Assembly: GCF_022811845.1 (NCBI RefSeq)
Contig: NZ_CP064266.1
Coordinates: 2,046,001-2,110,000, forward strand
Source: Bacillus pseudomycoides
Lineage (GTDB): Bacteria > Bacillota > Bacilli > Bacillales > Bacillaceae_G
DNA length: 64,000 bases
Reading direction: 5' to 3'
Position 1 is the first letter of the stretch. Every line of letters begins with the position of its first letter. The translations under genes were made by a program, and so were the position numbers. Shown here piece by piece: positions 17,718 through 26,976 of this stretch. The notes under the pieces are model-generated. The model was not told where the DNA came from. It did not search any database and saw nothing but the letters and a program-made list of their open reading frames with translations.

Positions 17718-17731
17718 TGGAAGCGTTTTAA
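17718..17731 (+). promoter_or_regulatory. Possible CcpA (cre) site upstream of maeN
   Basis: TGGAAGCGTTTTAA resembles the catabolite-responsive element core (TGNAANCGNWNNCA) with a mismatch at the penultimate position. It lies 33 bases before the maeN start, where it could mediate glucose repression of malate uptake. Confidence 0.4.
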
Positions 17732-17763
17732 TATTATGAATAAGAATACAAGGAGGTGCCTAT

Positions 17764-19110
17764 ATGGGGATTCAAAAAAAAGTGGAAGCGATATCATCCG
17801 TGGAAACAACAGAGGTGGAACAAAAAACTTTTGTTTCAAAAATTATGAATATTAAAATTGGCGTTATACCTTTACCGTTATATATCGTATTAGCAGCTAT
17901 TATTTATGGAGCATCTGTATATAACAAATTACCTGCTGATATGATTGGTGGATTTGCAGTCATTATGATCATGGGGATTTTCTTAGGTGATATTGGGATG
18001 AGGATCCCGATTTTAAAAAATATTGGTGGACCAGCAATTCTTTCATTATTTATTCCATCTTTACTAGTGTTTTTTAATTGGATGAATCCAGCTTCAATGG
18101 AAGCAGCGACGATGCTAATGAAAAAGTCGAACTTTTTATATTTATATATTTCTTGTTTAGTAGTTGGAAGTGTTTTAGGAATGAACCGTAAAGTGTTAGT
18201 ACAAGGGTTTGTTCGCATGTTTATTCCGTTAGTTGTAGGAACACTCGCTTCTATTGCAGTTGGATTATTAGTTGGATCATTATTTGGATTTGAAATGAAG
18301 CGAACGTTCTTCTTTATCATTGTACCAATTGTGAGCGGTGGTATCGGAGAAGGTATTTTACCACTTTCCTTAGCTTACAGTGACATTTTAAATCAATCAT
18401 CAGCAACATTTGTATCTCAGCTTGTTCCAGCAGCGGTTATCGGAAATATGTTTGCGATTGTAAGCGCTGGATACATGAAGCGCTTAGGTGAGAAAAAACC
18501 AGAGCTTAGCGGTAATGGTGTGTTAGTAAAAACCGGTAATCAAGATGAGTTATTAAAAGAACAAAATACAGAAAAACCAATTGACTTCTCATTAATGGGA
18601 GCAGGTTTATTAATTGCATGTACGTTCTTTATTTTCGGTGGATTTGCTTCTAAATTTATTGGTATTCCAGGAGCAATCATTATGATCTTTTCAGCAGCAC
18701 TTGTAAAATACTTTAAATTAATGCCAGCAAAAATGGAGCAAGGTGCATATCACTTATATAAATTTATTTCGAAAAGCTTAACGTGGCCATTAATGGTTGG
18801 TTTAGGATTACTATACATTCCGTTAAAAGATGTAGCAGCTGTTCTTTCAATTGGATATGTTGTGGTGTGTGCATCAGTGGTAGTAACAATGATAGCGACT
18901 GGTTTTCTTGTTGGGAAAGTCATGAAGATGTACCCAGTTGAATCTGCGATTGTAACAGGATGCCATAGCGGATTAGGCGGAACTGGAGACGTTGCAATTT
19001 TATCAGCTTCAAATCGTATGGAATTAATGCCATTTGCGCAAATTTCAACGCGTTTAGGTGGCGCTGTCATGGTTGTAACAGCGACAATTTTATTAAAAAT
19101 GTTTTCATAA
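17764..19110 (+). CDS. maeN: Na+/malate symporter, 2-hydroxycarboxylate transporter family
   Basis: A 448-residue polytopic membrane protein of the 2HCT family, about eleven helices, with the two family re-entrant loop motifs: VSGGIGEGILPLSLAY (about 190-205) in the first half and CHSGLGGTGDVAILSAS (about 400-416) in the second. Length and context equal B. subtilis MaeN (YufR). It imports malate, perhaps also citrate, with sodium. It sits behind maeKR and is followed by a malic enzyme, so uptake is coupled to conversion of malate to pyruvate. The start has AGGAGGTG upstream. CimH-type citrate/malate specificity cannot be excluded. Confidence 0.87.
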   Translation: MGIQKKVEAISSVETTEVEQKTFVSKIMNIKIGVIPLPLYIVLAAIIYGASVYNKLPADMIGGFAVIMIMGIFLGDIGMRIPILKNIGGPAILSLFIPSLLVFFNWMNPASMEAATMLMKKSNFLYLYISCLVVGSVLGMNRKVLVQGFVRMFIPLVVGTLASIAVGLLVGSLFGFEMKRTFFFIIVPIVSGGIGEGILPLSLAYSDILNQSSATFVSQLVPAAVIGNMFAIVSAGYMKRLGEKKPELSGNGVLVKTGNQDELLKEQNTEKPIDFSLMGAGLLIACTFFIFGGFASKFIGIPGAIIMIFSAALVKYFKLMPAKMEQGAYHLYKFISKSLTWPLMVGLGLLYIPLKDVAAVLSIGYVVVCASVVVTMIATGFLVGKVMKMYPVESAIVTGCHSGLGGTGDVAILSASNRMELMPFAQISTRLGGAVMVVTATILLKMFS

Positions 19111-19120
19111 TTTATCATCA

Positions 19121-19155
19121 TACAAGCTAGCTATGTAAAAATGTAGCTAGCTTGT
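19121..19155 (+). other. 12-bp hairpin between maeN and the malic enzyme gene
   Basis: ACAAGCTAGCTA / TAGCTAGCTTGT with a 10-nt loop and no long T-run. It could partly terminate transcription or protect an mRNA end, setting a ratio between transporter and enzyme. Confidence 0.6.
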
Positions 19156-19178
19156 CAAATTAGGAGGAGTTTATTTAT

Positions 19179-20381
19179 ATGTTAGAAAGTCAAATTAATG
19201 AGCGTTCATTATTACTTCATAAAGAATTGGTAGGGAAAATTGAAATTACAAGTAAAGTAGAAGTAAATTCAGCAGATGATTTAAGTTTGACATATACACC
19301 AGGAGTGGCTGAGTCTTGTAAAGCGATCGCTGCAGATGAAGAAACAGCTTATGACTATACAGCGCGCGGTAATATGGTTGCAGTTGTTTCGGATGGAACA
19401 GCAGTACTTGGATTAGGTGATATTGGCCCGAAAGCAGCTATGCCTGTTATGGAAGGAAAAAGTATTTTATTTAAAAAGTTTGCGAATGTAGATGCATTTC
19501 CGCTTTGTCTTGGAACGACTGATGTAGATGAAATCGTAACCATTGTTAAAAATTTAGAACCTACATTTGCAGGTATTAATTTAGAAGATATTGCAGCGCC
19601 GCGCTGTTTTGAAATTGAAAAGCGCTTAAAAGAAGAAACAAATATTCCAGTGTTCCATGATGATCAGCACGGAACAGCAATTGTTGTTTTAGCTGCAGTT
19701 ATTAATGCTTTAAAAGTTGTAAACAAACAGATGGATGAAGTGAAGATTGTCATTAATGGTGCCGGTTCTGCAGGGATTGCAATTGGTAAATTGTTATTAA
19801 ATGCAGGCGCACAGCATATGACGTTAGTAAGTTTAGAAGGTATCGTTTGTGAAGGAGAATCATGGATGAACCCTGCACAAATCGAGATTGCGAAAGAAAC
19901 AAATCGTGAATTTGTACGAGGAACATTAAAAGAAGCGATTGACGGTGCAGACATTTTTATCGGTGTATCTGCTCCTAACGTATTAACAAAAGAACTTGTG
20001 AAGACAATGAATGAAAAACCAATTGTGTTTGCAATGGCGAATCCAGTACCAGAAATATTCCCAGAAGATGCACTAGAGGCTGGAGCAGCGGTTGTCGGAA
20101 CAGGACGTTCTGATTTTCCAAACCAAGTAAACAATGTATTAGCATTCCCAGGAATATTTCGCGGTGCATTGGATGTACGTGCAACAGATGTCACAGAAGA
20201 AATGAAGTTAGCTGCAGCATATGGAATCGCTAACATCATTACTGATGAAGAACGGAATGAGAACTATATAATTCCAAACCCGCTAGATAAAAGAGTTGTC
20301 CCAAGTGTTGCTGCTGCAGTAGCAAAAGCGGCAATCGAGTCAGGAGTCGCACAGATTACAAAAATGCCAAGTTATAAATAA
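19179..20381 (+). CDS. Malic enzyme, NAD(P)-dependent, short YtsJ-like type
   Basis: A 400-residue malic enzyme (malate to pyruvate plus CO2). The N-terminal catalytic domain has YTPGVAESCKAIA and the Lys/Asp active-site region KAAMPVMEGKSILFKKFANVDAFPLCLGT, with metal-site residues in INLEDIAAPRCFEIE and VFHDDQHGTAIV. The NAD(P)-binding domain has the GAGSAGIAIG Rossmann loop (about 195-204). It has the length of the short B. subtilis YtsJ class rather than the longer MaeA/MalS enzymes. It is 68 bases after maeN with a hairpin between and shares its malate theme. AGGAGGAG precedes the start. Confidence 0.92.
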   Translation: MLESQINERSLLLHKELVGKIEITSKVEVNSADDLSLTYTPGVAESCKAIAADEETAYDYTARGNMVAVVSDGTAVLGLGDIGPKAAMPVMEGKSILFKKFANVDAFPLCLGTTDVDEIVTIVKNLEPTFAGINLEDIAAPRCFEIEKRLKEETNIPVFHDDQHGTAIVVLAAVINALKVVNKQMDEVKIVINGAGSAGIAIGKLLLNAGAQHMTLVSLEGIVCEGESWMNPAQIEIAKETNREFVRGTLKEAIDGADIFIGVSAPNVLTKELVKTMNEKPIVFAMANPVPEIFPEDALEAGAAVVGTGRSDFPNQVNNVLAFPGIFRGALDVRATDVTEEMKLAAAYGIANIITDEERNENYIIPNPLDKRVVPSVAAAVAKAAIESGVAQITKMPSYK

Positions 20382-20383
20382 TA

Positions 20384-20422
20384 AAACGCAGTGCCCTTTT
20401 AAGGAGAGGGCACTGCGTTTTT
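20384..20422 (+). terminator. Terminator after the malic enzyme gene
   Basis: AAACGCAGTGCCCT / AGGGCACTGCGTTT stem with a T-run. Confidence 0.92.
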
Positions 20423-20506
20423 AGTGAGATAAGAGATCAAAGCAATAAAGAAATCGTAATCCCGCTTATTGTTTTATATTATTAGTAATAAATATTTCGC
20501 TCTGCA

Positions 20507-20590
20507 CTATTTATTCAACTCCATTGCTACTTGCTTTCCATTTACAAAAACTTCTACTACTGCCACAACTACTTCCATCATTTTTTTCAT
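20507..20590 (-). CDS. 27-residue small protein
   Basis: Minus-strand ATG at 20590 with AAGGAGAG about eight bases ahead gives MKKMMEVVVAVVEVFVNGKQVAMELNK. The upstream sequence (20616-20697) closely resembles the one in front of the other small minus-strand ORF at 27278-27367, including TACTAAAAGTA and TTACAACAATGTAAT, which argues that both are expressed genes with the same control. Function unknown. Confidence 0.5.
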   Translation of the reverse strand: MKKMMEVVVAVVEVFVNGKQVAMELNK

Positions 20591-20615
20591 CTCTTATCTC
20601 TCCTTGTTTGTTGTT

Positions 20616-20697
20616 TTATTTCTTACTTTTAGTATAAGGGAGAGAAGGAGATACAACTATTGAAGTAAATGGCATGAGGATTACATTGTTGTAAGGA
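20616..20697 (-). promoter_or_regulatory. Conserved upstream region of the 27-residue ORF
   Basis: On the minus strand it reads TTACAACAATGTAAT, then a TCATGCCAT segment, a CT-rich tract and TTATACTAAAAGTA (possible -10 TATACT). The order and spacing recur at 27441-27517. TTACA-N5-TGTAA is a small palindrome that may bind a regulator. Confidence 0.45.
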
Positions 20698-20702
20698 AGA
20701 AA

Positions 20703-21242
20703 TTAAGCTTTGTCACTTTTTTCTACTTGAATAATAATTTGCTCATAATATTTCTCATCAATATATATATTCAATACCCATAATCCAGAAGAAGGCAGTG
20801 ACATAAGAAGAGGTAGTTCTTTAGTACTTGAAAGAATGGGAGTAGGAGCAGTCCAAGTTTGTTCGGAAGTTTCATCTTGAAAGAGTACGGGGGTGGGTGT
20901 TGTAGAACCTTGTTTTAAAGCAATAATAGATAATTTTCCAGATGGCATTTGTGGATCGAGGAAGAACCACATTTGTTTATTTTTCTCATTGGCAACGAAA
21001 GTACTATCTGCAATTGCAACTTTTCCTTCAATGCCTCTTAACGGTGTCTTTCCATCTACAAAGGAAGAACTTTCTTCCCAGTTAACATCTTTTAAGACGC
21101 TTAAATGAAAAAATGAGGGTACATTTGTTTGAGGGTTTGAAGTTTCTATTATTTCTTTTTTTGGTGCTTTAGAATCTTGCTCGATTGAGGTACATCCAGT
21201 GATGAGAAAGGAGAAAAGTAGCGCAGTTCCCATTTTTTTCAT
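20703..21242 (-). CDS. Putative lipoprotein, DUF4871-like
   Basis: A 179-residue protein with a lipoprotein signal (MKKMGTALLFSFLITGCTS, lipid-carrying Cys17), a short linker, then a beta-rich domain (about 45-179) with FHLSVLKDVNWEESSSF, GKVAIADSTFVANEKNKQMWFFLDP and LPSSGLWVLNIYIDEKYY. The pattern resembles the DUF4871 domain of B. subtilis YhfM-like lipoproteins; I give that as possible only. Anchored on the outer face of the membrane; function unknown. Expressed from its own promoter, with a hairpin (about 21312-21350) separating it from the next gene. Confidence 0.7.
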   Translation of the reverse strand: MKKMGTALLFSFLITGCTSIEQDSKAPKKEIIETSNPQTNVPSFFHLSVLKDVNWEESSSFVDGKTPLRGIEGKVAIADSTFVANEKNKQMWFFLDPQMPSGKLSIIALKQGSTTPTPVLFQDETSEQTWTAPTPILSSTKELPLLMSLPSSGLWVLNIYIDEKYYEQIIIQVEKSDKA

Positions 21243-21363
21243 CTTGCCACACTCCTATTTTTCATTGTTAGTGTAATTGTATTTGCTAGAAGAGCGGACA
21301 ATTCCTTTTCATTCATAAAAAAGAGGTCATAAGTTTAGTATGACCCCCTTTCGATATTTTGCA

Positions 21364-22296
21364 TTATATTTGTTCAGGTGTGAATGTAGGTTCTGCTTCT
21401 TTTTCTGGCATTGTTAAGAAAATAACGGCGATGACGATACATACACCACCTAGTAACTGGTATGCTCCGAAAGATTCTTTTAGCCAAGTGATGGAAACGA
21501 TAGCTGCTACAAGCGGTTCAATACTAGATAAAATACTGGTCTCTGTTGCTGATAAATAGTTTAGACTGCCAATGTAGAGAAGAAAAGAAAGCGTTCCACT
21601 TGTAATAATTAAAATCAGCATAGAGAATGTTGGAAGTGTAAAGGGTTGTGAAAGTTGTTTCCATTCAAAAGAGTGATTATAAATAAATAGTGAAATGCCC
21701 CCGATTAACATACCCCAGCCAATAATAAGAGTCGTTCCCCATTGTTTAATAAGAGAAGCAGGGTGAAGTGTATAAAAGGCAAAACCAATAGCTGTTAATA
21801 GACCAAATAAAATAGCTTCCTTCGATAAAACGATATTTTCAATTGATCCATTTGTAATAATAAAGTATGTGCCTGTTAGGGCAGCGACAATGGCTAACAC
21901 TTGCATTGTTGAAGGAAGCTATTTATGCCGCATTGCAACATAAATAGTAATGAGAACTGGCCCTAAAAACTGGAATAAAGTAGCGGTAACTGCGTTGCTA
22001 ATATGCACTGTTTCAATAAAAGCATACTGGGCGCCAAGCATTCCAAGGATAGAGAAAATGATAAGTTGTAAAAGATGGCGGGGGTGTTGCCAAATGCGAA
22101 ATATATTTTGTTTTTTTAAAAGTAAGAAACATAAAATAAAGACCCCAGCAAGTAATAGACGAATGACTAAAAAATCGATAGATGATACTTTCGTATGTTG
22201 AAAAAGCCACTGAATCATCGGATCTGATAATCCCCATAAAGTAGCTCCTGTAATAATCATAATAAGGCCGATTCGTCTGTTATTGTTCATCATCAT
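21364..22296 (-). pseudogene. EamA/DMT-family transporter split by an in-frame amber codon
   Basis: Two reading frames on the minus strand, 22296-21919 and 21906-21364, lie in the same frame and are separated only by TAG (21921-21919) and four sense codons. Read through, they give an about 310-residue drug/metabolite transporter with ten helices and two EamA halves (first: GLIMIITGATLWGLSDPMIQWL; second: AILFGLLTAIGFAFYTLHP and SSIEPLVAAIVSITWLKESF). The stop falls in the loop after RHK near the middle, so the first product would be a half transporter. GGAG at 22304-22301 fits ATG 22293 or 22296. It lies divergent from a MocR-type regulator that would normally control it. A sequencing error or a genuine recent nonsense mutation would both explain it. 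Confidence 0.85.
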
Positions 22297-22409
22297 GATG
22301 CTCCTTTCTAAGATTGATTTTTCAAAGTTTACATGATAAAAGGAATTATATATAACTTCTGGTACTATAAAAAGTATCAATAATGAATTTTATAAAGGGG
22401 TCAGATTTC

Positions 22410-23807
22410 ATGTTAGAATTAACACCAAATTTGAATATGGAGGAAAAAATCCCACTGTATGTACAGTTATGCGAATATATAAAAGCAGAAATAAGAAGTG
22501 GGAAAATTCCTCCTTTAACGAAGCTCCCAGCAAAAAGAAAGTTAGCGGCACATTTAGAAGTGAGTAAAAACACAGTGGAATCGGCATATGAACAGCTTCT
22601 TGCAGAGGGATATATTGAATCGGTGTCACGCACAGGCTATTTTGTATGTGAAATAGAACAAATGATACATACGGTGAAGGAAAGAGAAGTCGTGAAAGAA
22701 GTATTGTACAGGGAACAAAAATATAAATATGATTTTACACAAACTGGTGTAGATGCAAATTCATTTCCGTTCTCTGTATATCGAAAGATTTCAAACGAGG
22801 TATGGCAATTAGAAAATAAGGACTTACTATTTCTTGGACATCCTCAAGGTGAATTGAGTTTACGTGAAGAGATGGCGAAATATTTATATGAATCAAGAGG
22901 TGTGAGATGTTCAGCAAGTCAAATTGTAATAGGAGCCGGGACACAATTCTTAATAAGAATGTTGTTTCAGTTACTAAAGGGAAGTCATTTTGCAGTTGAA
23001 AACCCAGGGTATCACCGGAAATTGGTTGTCTTTGAGAAAGGTGAAGAAAATGTTCAGATGCTCTCGCTTGATAAGGATGGGATTTGTATTTCAGATTTAG
23101 AAGGTAGTAATGCAAATGTTGTGTTCGTTACCCCATCTCATCAATTTCCGTGTGGAATGATTATGCCAATTAAAAAAAGGATGCAACTATTACAATGGGC
23201 ACAAGGGGAGAATGGACGTTATATTATTGAAGATGATTATGATAGTGAGTTCCGCTACTCTGGAAAGCCGATCCCAGCATTACAAGGACTTGATACAGAA
23301 GGCAATGTAATTTACATGGGAACACTTTCAAAAGCTTTGCTTCCATCATTACGGATGAGCTATATGGTGCTACCAAAACAGCTAATTGAGTTGTATCAAA
23401 CAAAATATTTATTTTATGCACAAAGTGTTTCAAGAATTGATCAAGAAATTATTAGAAGGTTTTTAAATGAAGGACATTGGGAAAAGCATATTTATAAGAT
23501 GCGAGTCGTTTATCGGAAAAAGAGAGATGCTCTTGTCTCAGCGATAGAAAGGTACTTTTCTAATAAGGCGGAAGTAATTGGAGAAGATTCTGGCTTACAT
23601 ATTTTATTAAAGGTTCACAATGGAATGTTAGAAGAAGAATTAATAAAGAGAGCAGCTGAAAACGGTATAAAAGTATATCCTGTTTCTACGTATTATAAAG
23701 AAGGGAGTACTCCTAAAAACACGGTTTTACTTGGGTTCGCTATTTTATCAGAGGCAGGGATTGAAGAGGCAATTCAATTGTTATATAATGCGTGGTTTGC
23801 AATGTAA
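22410..23807 (+). CDS. MocR/PdxR-type GntR regulator with aminotransferase-like domain
   Basis: A protein of about 465 residues: an N-terminal GntR winged helix (about 10-75, IPLYVQLCEYIKAEIRSG and LEVSKNTVESAYEQLLAEGYI) fused to a class-I aminotransferase fold. The PLP-binding Lys is in GTLSKALLPSLRMSY and the cofactor Asp region in YIIEDDYDSEFRY. I prefer ATG 22410 over an upstream in-frame ATG (22383) because AAGGGG precedes it and the protein then starts at the HTH domain. MocR regulators usually use PLP as the effector and control a divergent gene; here that is the broken EamA transporter, so its main target may be lost. Confidence 0.9.
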   Translation: MLELTPNLNMEEKIPLYVQLCEYIKAEIRSGKIPPLTKLPAKRKLAAHLEVSKNTVESAYEQLLAEGYIESVSRTGYFVCEIEQMIHTVKEREVVKEVLYREQKYKYDFTQTGVDANSFPFSVYRKISNEVWQLENKDLLFLGHPQGELSLREEMAKYLYESRGVRCSASQIVIGAGTQFLIRMLFQLLKGSHFAVENPGYHRKLVVFEKGEENVQMLSLDKDGICISDLEGSNANVVFVTPSHQFPCGMIMPIKKRMQLLQWAQGENGRYIIEDDYDSEFRYSGKPIPALQGLDTEGNVIYMGTLSKALLPSLRMSYMVLPKQLIELYQTKYLFYAQSVSRIDQEIIRRFLNEGHWEKHIYKMRVVYRKKRDALVSAIERYFSNKAEVIGEDSGLHILLKVHNGMLEEELIKRAAENGIKVYPVSTYYKEGSTPKNTVLLGFAILSEAGIEEAIQLLYNAWFAM

Positions 23808-23817
23808 AACGCTAATA

Positions 23818-23850
23818 AAAAAATCCTCATATATTTGAGGATTTTTTTAT
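23818..23850. terminator. Bidirectional terminator
   Basis: AAAAAAATCCTCA / TGAGGATTTTTTT between the converging MocR and GNAT genes, serving both. Confidence 0.88.
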
Positions 23851-24371
23851 TATTTTTCTTCATCTAAGAATAAAACCATATGCTCTTCATCCCAGTACTG
23901 ACCGTTATATTTTAAAGAACGCTCTTGTACACCAAATGTTTTAAATCCTAATGTTTCGTAAAGTTTTTTTGCACCATCATTTCCGACTACAACATCAAGC
24001 ATAACTTGTTCTACTTCTAATGTTTTTGCAAGTTCAATACACTCTTTAATAAGAGATTTTCCTGCTCCAAGTCCACGTGCTTTTGGAGATACATATACTG
24101 AGCCGATTTTTGCTTTATGCTCTTGTTTCACGTATGGTTTCGTTTCTAAGGTTGCAACCCCGATTAATGTACCATCTTTAAACGCACCTAGTGTATAATT
24201 TTCATCTTGTGCTAACTTTTGTGCTTTATATTCAATTGGACATTCTTTATTAATAATATCTTCATAAGATGAACTAAAAGCTTCAGGATTTTGCTTTAAT
24301 CCTTCTACACGAAGCTCTAAGTAAATTTCTGCCTCTTGTTTTGTTAATACATGGATTTCCAATTGTATCAC
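23850..24371 (-). CDS. GNAT N-acetyltransferase, paralogue 1
   Basis: A 173-residue GNAT protein with the acetyl-CoA loop VSPKARGLGAGKSLIKECIE (Q/RxxGxG/A variant) and the preceding beta strand KAKIGSVYV. It is clearly paralogous to the gene at 27566-28072: both share QNPEAFSSSYED, ATLETKP, KQEHKAKIGSVYVSPKARGLGAG and GQYWDEEHMVLFL. The substrate is unknown. The two copies flank a two-component system. Confidence 0.88.
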   Translation of the reverse strand: MIQLEIHVLTKQEAEIYLELRVEGLKQNPEAFSSSYEDIINKECPIEYKAQKLAQDENYTLGAFKDGTLIGVATLETKPYVKQEHKAKIGSVYVSPKARGLGAGKSLIKECIELAKTLEVEQVMLDVVVGNDGAKKLYETLGFKTFGVQERSLKYNGQYWDEEHMVLFLDEEK

Positions 24372-24552
24372 CCTCCGAATCTTTCACAGTTGTATTTACA
24401 TTTTATATTGAAATAAGAATAATTTCAAAAGGTCAGCTCGTATTATTAGTATTTTAGTGGATTTCTTAAAAATTTACGGATAAATATTAGCTATTAACAT
24501 AATATCACCAGCAGTTTGAAGGGAAGCCACTACTGGTGATTTAGCGTACTTA

Positions 24553-25929
24553 TTATTCGATTGGTAATTTAATTATAAATGTGGTTCCAATTCCAAATTC
24601 GCTTTTTACTTGAATAGAACCGCTATGTAACTCAACAATTTCTTTTACAACGGCTAAACCGATTCCTTTACCACCCGTAGCTCGGGTTCTTGATTTATCA
24701 ACTCGGTAAAAACGATCAAAAATATGCGGGATATCTTCTTGTGGGATCCCTTCTCCTTCATCTTGCACACTTATAGAAAAAGTATTCCCATTTTGCGATG
24801 CTTGTACAGTAATAACTGACTGTTCATACGAATGCTGATAGGCGTTGTGTAATAAGTTTAGCATTACTTGTTCCATTCGGCGTTCATCCATACAGACATC
24901 GGGATTATCTGCACAGTAGAATTTAATTTTCATTTGTTTTTTAGCAAGTGTAGTTTTTGTTTTTTCAATCATTCGTTCTAGAAAAGGCAAGAGTGACACT
25001 TTTTGTTTTTTTATAATAAATTGATGTTGTTCTAACTGTACAAGATCAAATAAATCTTGTACGAGTTCTGTTACACTATCCGTTTCATCTTCAATAATTT
25101 GTAAGTATTCTTCGCGTTCTTCTTTAGATAAAGACTCTCGTTTCGCAACTTTCGCATAGCCTTTCATATAGGTGAGTGGTGTGAGGAGTTCGTGAGCAAC
25201 ACTTGCAAGAAATTCATTTCGTTCTTTTTTCATATAGGTTAACTCGCTTGATAGTTCCTCGATGGTTTTTGCCAAGCTACCCAGTTCATCATTGCGTGTA
25301 ATCCCTAATTTAATCGGTTTATTTAACTTTAACATTTTTTCTGTTGCTCGCTTCATTTTAATAAGCGGATCAGTAATGACACGAGAAAAGATAAATACAG
25401 AAATTGTTGTTAAAATAAGAGTTAATACACCAATAATAATAAATTGATGTGTTAAGCGAAGAATCATTTTTTCTAAGAATGCTGTATCTAAAAACATATG
25501 TACATATCCAGTAATTTGTTTATGCATGATAATTGGCGTTGCTGTTGAAATAAATTTTGATGTTTTCCAATTTTTCTCAACCATAGTTCCATCTATTGAA
25601 GTACAATGTATTTTGTAAGCAAGTTGCTTTTTCATTTCTGGTGTTATTGGATCAGAAGAAGAAAGGATTTGCCCATTGGTGTCTGTTATGACTAACTTTG
25701 TATCTGAAATAGAATGTGATTCCATTGCTGCAGCATGTTCAAAAGCTCGTGGACCATAACGTCTTGAAATAAATTTACTATAGCGCTTCCCTTTTTCTAA
25801 AAGAGCAGCTTTTTCTTCCGCGATACGCATGTTCGACAAACTTGTATAAAAAGATACAAAAGCAATTGTTTCAATACATAGAGCTAATATTAAAAAGTAT
25901 GTACCGACCTTGAGAGAAAGTTTATTCAT
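24553..25929 (-). CDS. Sensor histidine kinase
   Basis: A 458-residue kinase. Helices at about 10-30 and 161-182 enclose an extracytoplasmic sensor (about 31-160) with a dCache/PAS-like middle (VITDTNGQILSSSD). Then come HAMP (about 183-235), His246 in ASVAHELLTPLTYM, and HATPase with LLHNAYQHS, DEGEGIPQED and GGKGIGLAVVKE. It is downstream of the response-regulator gene on the same strand but separated by about 130 bases containing two perfect hairpins, an unusual layout for a regulator/kinase pair. A hairpin after the stop (24506-24543) may terminate it. Confidence 0.92.
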   Translation of the reverse strand: MNKLSLKVGTYFLILALCIETIAFVSFYTSLSNMRIAEEKAALLEKGKRYSKFISRRYGPRAFEHAAAMESHSISDTKLVITDTNGQILSSSDPITPEMKKQLAYKIHCTSIDGTMVEKNWKTSKFISTATPIIMHKQITGYVHMFLDTAFLEKMILRLTHQFIIIGVLTLILTTISVFIFSRVITDPLIKMKRATEKMLKLNKPIKLGITRNDELGSLAKTIEELSSELTYMKKERNEFLASVAHELLTPLTYMKGYAKVAKRESLSKEEREEYLQIIEDETDSVTELVQDLFDLVQLEQHQFIIKKQKVSLLPFLERMIEKTKTTLAKKQMKIKFYCADNPDVCMDERRMEQVMLNLLHNAYQHSYEQSVITVQASQNGNTFSISVQDEGEGIPQEDIPHIFDRFYRVDKSRTRATGGKGIGLAVVKEIVELHSGSIQVKSEFGIGTTFIIKLPIE

Positions 25930-25961
25930 TTTTTACCACACCTTTATTTCACATTAATGGT

Positions 25962-26047
25962 CAGTGGAAGCAATCGCATGACTGACCAGATTGAACTCGT
26001 TTAACTCTGCTAAGTAAGAGGAAAGCGAGTTTTTACTTAGCAGAGTT
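25962..26047 (-). other. Two perfect hairpins between response regulator and kinase genes
   Basis: A 15-bp stem AACTCTGCTAAGTAA / TTACTTAGCAGAGTT (26003-26017 with 26033-26047, 15-nt loop) and a 7-bp stem GGTCAGT / ACTGACC (25962-25990) sit in the intergenic part of the operon. Neither has a T-run on the coding strand, so they are not obvious terminators; they may be operator sites, processing signals or attenuating structures. Confidence 0.7.
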
Positions 26048-26061
26048 TTCCTTTACTATTC

Positions 26062-26733
26062 TTATTCACTTTTCCACTTATATCCCACTTTATAGATAGT
26101 CTCTAAGTATCTTTCAACAGGAAAGTCTTTTTTACGTAATTTATCACGGATATTGCGGATATGTGAGTCGACAGTGCGGTATTCAATATCTGTTTGATAT
26201 CCCCATATTTTTTCAATTAAATCATCGCGGCTATATGCTCGGTTCGTATTTTGTAAAAACAGTCCAAGTAATGAAAATTCGATAGGTGTAAGTGGAATTT
26301 TTTCGTCGTAAACAGTAACAGTATGTTTTGTTTTATCCCATTCAATGCCATTAAAGCTGATAAAACCGTCCTTTTTTGTTCGGCGCAGCACAGTTTCAAT
26401 TCGTGCAACGAGTACTTGTTCATCAAAAGGCTTTGTAATATAGTCATCAGCTCCCATTGTGAGTCCCTTTACCATGTCGTAGTTTTGATTACGAGCTGTT
26501 AACATTATAATTGGAACATTGCTGATTTGACGGATTTGATAACAAGTATCCCATCCATCCATATTCGGCATCATGACATCTAGCAAAATAATATCGAAGT
26601 TTTTTTGCTGAATGAGTTCAAGCGCCTCAATACCAGAAGTGGCTTTCATACAAAAATAGCCACGAGGGCTTAAAAATAGATCTAATAATCGTAACATACG
26701 TTCTTCATCGTCAACTAATAAGATTTTAATCAT
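26062..26733 (-). CDS. OmpR-family response regulator
   Basis: A regulator of about 223 residues; I take ATG 26733 (MIKILLVDDEERML) because GAGGTG lies upstream of it and the in-frame GTG four codons earlier overlaps that ribosome site. The receiver domain has D8/D9 and phospho-acceptor Asp52 in IILLDVMMPNMDGW, with Lys in YITKPFDE; the winged helix (about 130-222) has LTPIEFSLLGLFLQNTNRAYSRDDL and YKVGYKW. It is transcribed ahead of the kinase at 24553-25929. No TTAAG-type repeat was seen upstream. Confidence 0.92.
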   Translation of the reverse strand: MIKILLVDDEERMLRLLDLFLSPRGYFCMKATSGIEALELIQQKNFDIILLDVMMPNMDGWDTCYQIRQISNVPIIMLTARNQNYDMVKGLTMGADDYITKPFDEQVLVARIETVLRRTKKDGFISFNGIEWDKTKHTVTVYDEKIPLTPIEFSLLGLFLQNTNRAYSRDDLIEKIWGYQTDIEYRTVDSHIRNIRDKLRKKDFPVERYLETIYKVGYKWKSE

Positions 26734-26976
26734 AGTCTTGTGCACCTCAAAACATTAATTCTACTGGTTATAGTTTACATGAAAATAATAAAAAACTCTG
26801 TTTATGTGATTGAATTGTAGTGTATTTTTTTTACTGAAGCAATTGACATAAAAAATGCACTACTTTTGCACAACTCTTTTTTATAATAAAAGGCGTAGCG
26901 ACACAAAATACCCTATGTTGCGACATAACGTCATGTCATTTTATTTATAAAATGACAATTCCATTCTATTGTGTAT

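Noticed and set aside
19664..20239. 191-codon minus-strand frame inside the malic enzyme gene
   Set aside because: Shadow of a strongly conserved enzyme; no ribosome site and low-complexity product.
20469..20663. 64-codon plus-strand frame downstream of the malic enzyme
   Set aside because: It is the complement of the minus-strand 27-residue ORF and its promoter, with a poor start site.
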